A program made the translations under genes and the position numbers. Below are positions 6,896 to 7,777 of a stretch of DNA of 7,777 bases, in pieces (the first letter of the stretch is position 1; each line of letters begins with the position of its first letter). This DNA comes from DASVLX01 sp036384655 (GTDB lineage: Bacteria > Actinomycetota > Actinomycetes > Mycobacteriales > Pseudonocardiaceae). Under the pieces are notes generated by a model. It had not been told where the DNA came from. It searched no databases and was given only the letters and a program-made list of their open reading frames with translations. The stretch is from contig DASVLX010000074.1 in NCBI GenBank assembly GCA_036384655.1, forward strand, positions 1-7,777. Reading direction: 5' to 3'.

Positions 6896-6909
6896 ACGGC
6901 GTTTATATT
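6882..6909 (+). promoter_or_regulatory. Candidate rightward promoter reading into the 6928-6979 hairpin
   Basis: TCGACA (6882-6887) and TATATT (6904-6909) are separated by 16 bp and match the housekeeping consensus better than any other site seen here. The predicted start is near 6916. Downstream lies only the strong hairpin, then the antisense strand of the L11 gene. The product might be a short structured RNA, or an L11 antisense RNA if the hairpin is passed. Confidence 0.4.
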
Positions 6910-6927
6910 CGAAGTGTGGACACGAAA

Positions 6928-6979
6928 GCGGGCCCGGCGTCGCCGATCAACCGTTGTCGATCGGCGACGCCGGGCCCGC
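6928..6979. terminator. Perfect 21-bp-stem GC-rich hairpin downstream of the L11 gene
   Basis: 6928-6948 is the exact reverse complement of 6959-6979, with a 10-nt loop. It lies 56 nt beyond the stop codon of the minus-strand L11 gene and is almost certainly its terminator. It would also stop rightward transcription from the promoter candidate at 6882-6909. Confidence 0.85.
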
Positions 6980-7020
6980 CGAACATCGCTGAATGTGACG
7001 GTGCTGACGCCGCTGCCATC

Positions 7021-7050
7021 GTGGCGGGCGTCGGCTCAGTTGCCCGCCAC
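7021..7050 (-). terminator. 9-bp-stem hairpin overlapping the L11 stop codon
   Basis: GTGGCGGGC (7021-7029) and GCCCGCCAC (7042-7050) are exact reverse complements with a 12-nt loop that contains the L11 stop codon. It may act with the larger hairpin at 6928-6979 as a tandem terminator, or protect the mRNA 3' end. Confidence 0.5.
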
Positions 7051-7467
7051 GGTGATGCCCATGGACCGCGCGGAGCCGGCGACGACCTTCATCGCGGCCT
7101 CCACGTCGTTCGCGTTCAGGTCGGGCAGCTTGCGCTCGGCGATCGTGCGCAACTGGTCCTGCGTGATGGACGCCACGACCTTGGTGCCCGGGTTGGTGGA
7201 CCCGGCCTTCAGCCCCAGCTCCTTCTTGATCAGGAAGCTGGTCGGTGGCGTCTTGTACTTCAGGGTGTAACTGCGGTCCTCGAACACGGTCACGATGACC
7301 GGGATGATCTCACCGCGGTTGCCGGAGGTCGCCTCGTCGTACTCGACCTTCACATTCCGGGTGTTCACGCCGGTCGGACCCAGCGCCTTACCGAGGTCCA
7401 CCATGGCGGCGTTGCCCGCCTCCAGTTCGAGAGTCGTCTCGAACGTCTTCTTCAGCTTGGGAGGCAT
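7036..7467 (-). CDS. rplK: Divergent, stand-alone ribosomal protein L11 paralog
   Basis: Predicted 143 residues, the normal L11 length. The C-terminal rRNA-binding half is well conserved: DRSYTLKYKTPP, PDLNANDVEAA and AGSARSMGITV. The N-terminal half starts MPPK like other actinobacterial L11 but then diverges. Where normal L11 has a proline-rich stretch (NPAPPVGPALGQHGVN), this protein reads NAAMVDLGKALGPTGVN (19-35), one residue shorter and without the conserved prolines. The following helix (MEFCKAYNA in normal L11) is also replaced (VKVEYDEAT). In normal ribosomes that face of L11 contacts 23S rRNA helices 43/44, elongation and release factors, Rel, and thiopeptide antibiotics. A strong ribosome site (AGAGAGG, 5 nt before the ATG) supports the start. 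The usual nusG (upstream) and rplA (downstream) are absent, so this is probably a second copy rather than the housekeeping gene. Incorporation into ribosomes is inferred. Confidence 0.9.
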   Translation of the reverse strand: MPPKLKKTFETTLELEAGNAAMVDLGKALGPTGVNTRNVKVEYDEATSGNRGEIIPVIVTVFEDRSYTLKYKTPPTSFLIKKELGLKAGSTNPGTKVVASITQDQLRTIAERKLPDLNANDVEAAMKVVAGSARSMGITVAGN

Positions 7468-7554
7468 GTAGACCTCTCTGTATCCCGTTGTCCGTGCGTG
7501 TTGTGCCCCATACCGTTCGCGCGTGGGCGCGGCGACCCCCAGAGGCCGTCGTAC

Positions 7555-7584
7555 AGTGTAGCCGCCCGCCCGAGGATCACCGAA
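7555..7584 (-). promoter_or_regulatory. Candidate promoter of the L11 paralog
   Basis: On the minus strand TACACT (7555-7560) fits TANNNT, and a weak -35, TTCGGT (7579-7584), lies 18 bp upstream. It would give a leader of about 80 nt before the ATG at 7467. The rest of the spacer 7468-7709 shows no gene. The promoter of the divergent right-edge gene must also lie there but was not recognised. Confidence 0.33.
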
Positions 7585-7709
7585 CCCACACCGTCATCGC
7601 CGACAGCGGGCATGATCTGGGCAACCATCCGGGTGAGAGACACGTCCAGCTATGCAGCACGCTGTAATGGATACGCCCTGAGCGGGTGAGGTCGGGAAGG
7701 GAGCGGTGA

Positions 7710-7777
7710 GTGGACGACAGGCCACGTGGGTTACGCGATCCGTCGGGTCGCGGCGACCGTCCCGGCCGTGCCGTTCC
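7710..7777 (+). CDS. Start of an unidentified protein, cut by the window edge
   Basis: A GTG at 7710 follows the ribosome-site-like GGGAAGGGAG (7694-7703) and directly follows an in-frame TGA (7707-7709). It opens a frame reading MDDRPRGLRDPSGRGD to the window end, a charged, Gly/Arg/Pro-rich and probably disordered N-terminus. Two alternatives remain. A GTG at 7706 is also open. A GTG at 7726 reads MGYAIRRVAATVPAVPF, has higher GC at third positions and could be a membrane or signal segment, but its ribosome site is poor. The frame cannot be settled from 68 bases. The gene is divergent from the L11 paralog and no function can be assigned. Confidence 0.42.
   Translation, partial: MDDRPRGLRDPSGRGDRPGRAV

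Larger units (their letters stand above)
6579..7035. other. Long intergenic region between the mannosyltransferase and the L11 gene
   Basis: No convincing gene lies here. The region is less GC-rich than its surroundings. It contains a spaced inverted repeat, CTCAAT (6663-6668) with ATTGAG (6683-6688). It also holds several GACATCG words, the dyad TCGTAacaaTACGA (6865-6878) next to the palindrome CGATATCG, a rightward promoter candidate at 6882-6909, and two hairpins near the L11 end. The mannosyltransferase promoter should lie in the left half. Confidence 0.5.

Noticed and set aside
6751..6900. CRISPR array
   Set aside because: The GACATCG words are short and irregularly spaced, without uniform repeats and spacers.
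7452..7643. Minus-strand frame of 63 codons upstream of the L11 gene
   Set aside because: It overlaps the L11 start out of frame and covers its promoter candidate; no coding signature.
6916..7689. Long plus-strand open frame, possibly leaderless from the promoter at 6882-6909
   Set aside because: It runs through a perfect hairpin and the full antisense of the L11 gene in the mirrored codon register, as expected for a shadow frame in GC-rich DNA.

Overview
The window looks like chromosomal DNA of a high-GC actinomycete, most likely from the Pseudonocardiales or a nearby group. The reasons are strong G/C at third codon positions, frequent GTG starts, very GC-rich hairpin terminators without U-tracts, an MptB-type polyprenol-phosphomannose mannosyltransferase, and a Tat-type lipoprotein deacetylase. 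No tRNA, rRNA, CRISPR array or insertion sequence was seen.

Layout from left to right. Positions 1-302 (minus) hold a broken, internally deleted remnant of an AbiEii/AbiGii-type nucleotidyltransferase. At 425-1240 (minus) is a LuxR/NarL-type regulator with a degenerate receiver domain. A 322-bp intergenic region separates it from a divergent plus-strand gene at 1563-3902, a KimA-like APC-superfamily permease carrying an extra C-terminal OB-fold-like domain. At 4002-4856 (plus) is a probably leaderless Tat lipoprotein of the polysaccharide deacetylase (CE4/NodB) family. A 19-bp perfect-stem hairpin (4868-4908) separates it from the convergent MptB-like mannosyltransferase at 4923-6578 (minus). 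A 457-bp intergenic region follows, with repeated GACATCG words, a rightward promoter candidate and a 21-bp-stem hairpin. It ends at a stand-alone, divergent ribosomal protein L11 gene (7036-7467, minus). The right edge carries the start of a divergent plus-strand gene that runs out of the window.

The genes do not form one pathway. The deacetylase and mannosyltransferase both act at the cell envelope but are convergent and separately transcribed. The permease probably imports K+ (KimA homology). The L11 gene is the most unusual item. It lacks the usual nusG and rplA neighbours and is boxed in by hairpins. Its C-terminal rRNA-binding half is well conserved, while the N-terminal segment has lost the conserved prolines that thiopeptide antibiotics contact in normal L11. 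It is therefore read as a second, specialised L11 paralog, possibly for thiopeptide resistance or an altered factor-binding stalk base. That role is inference.
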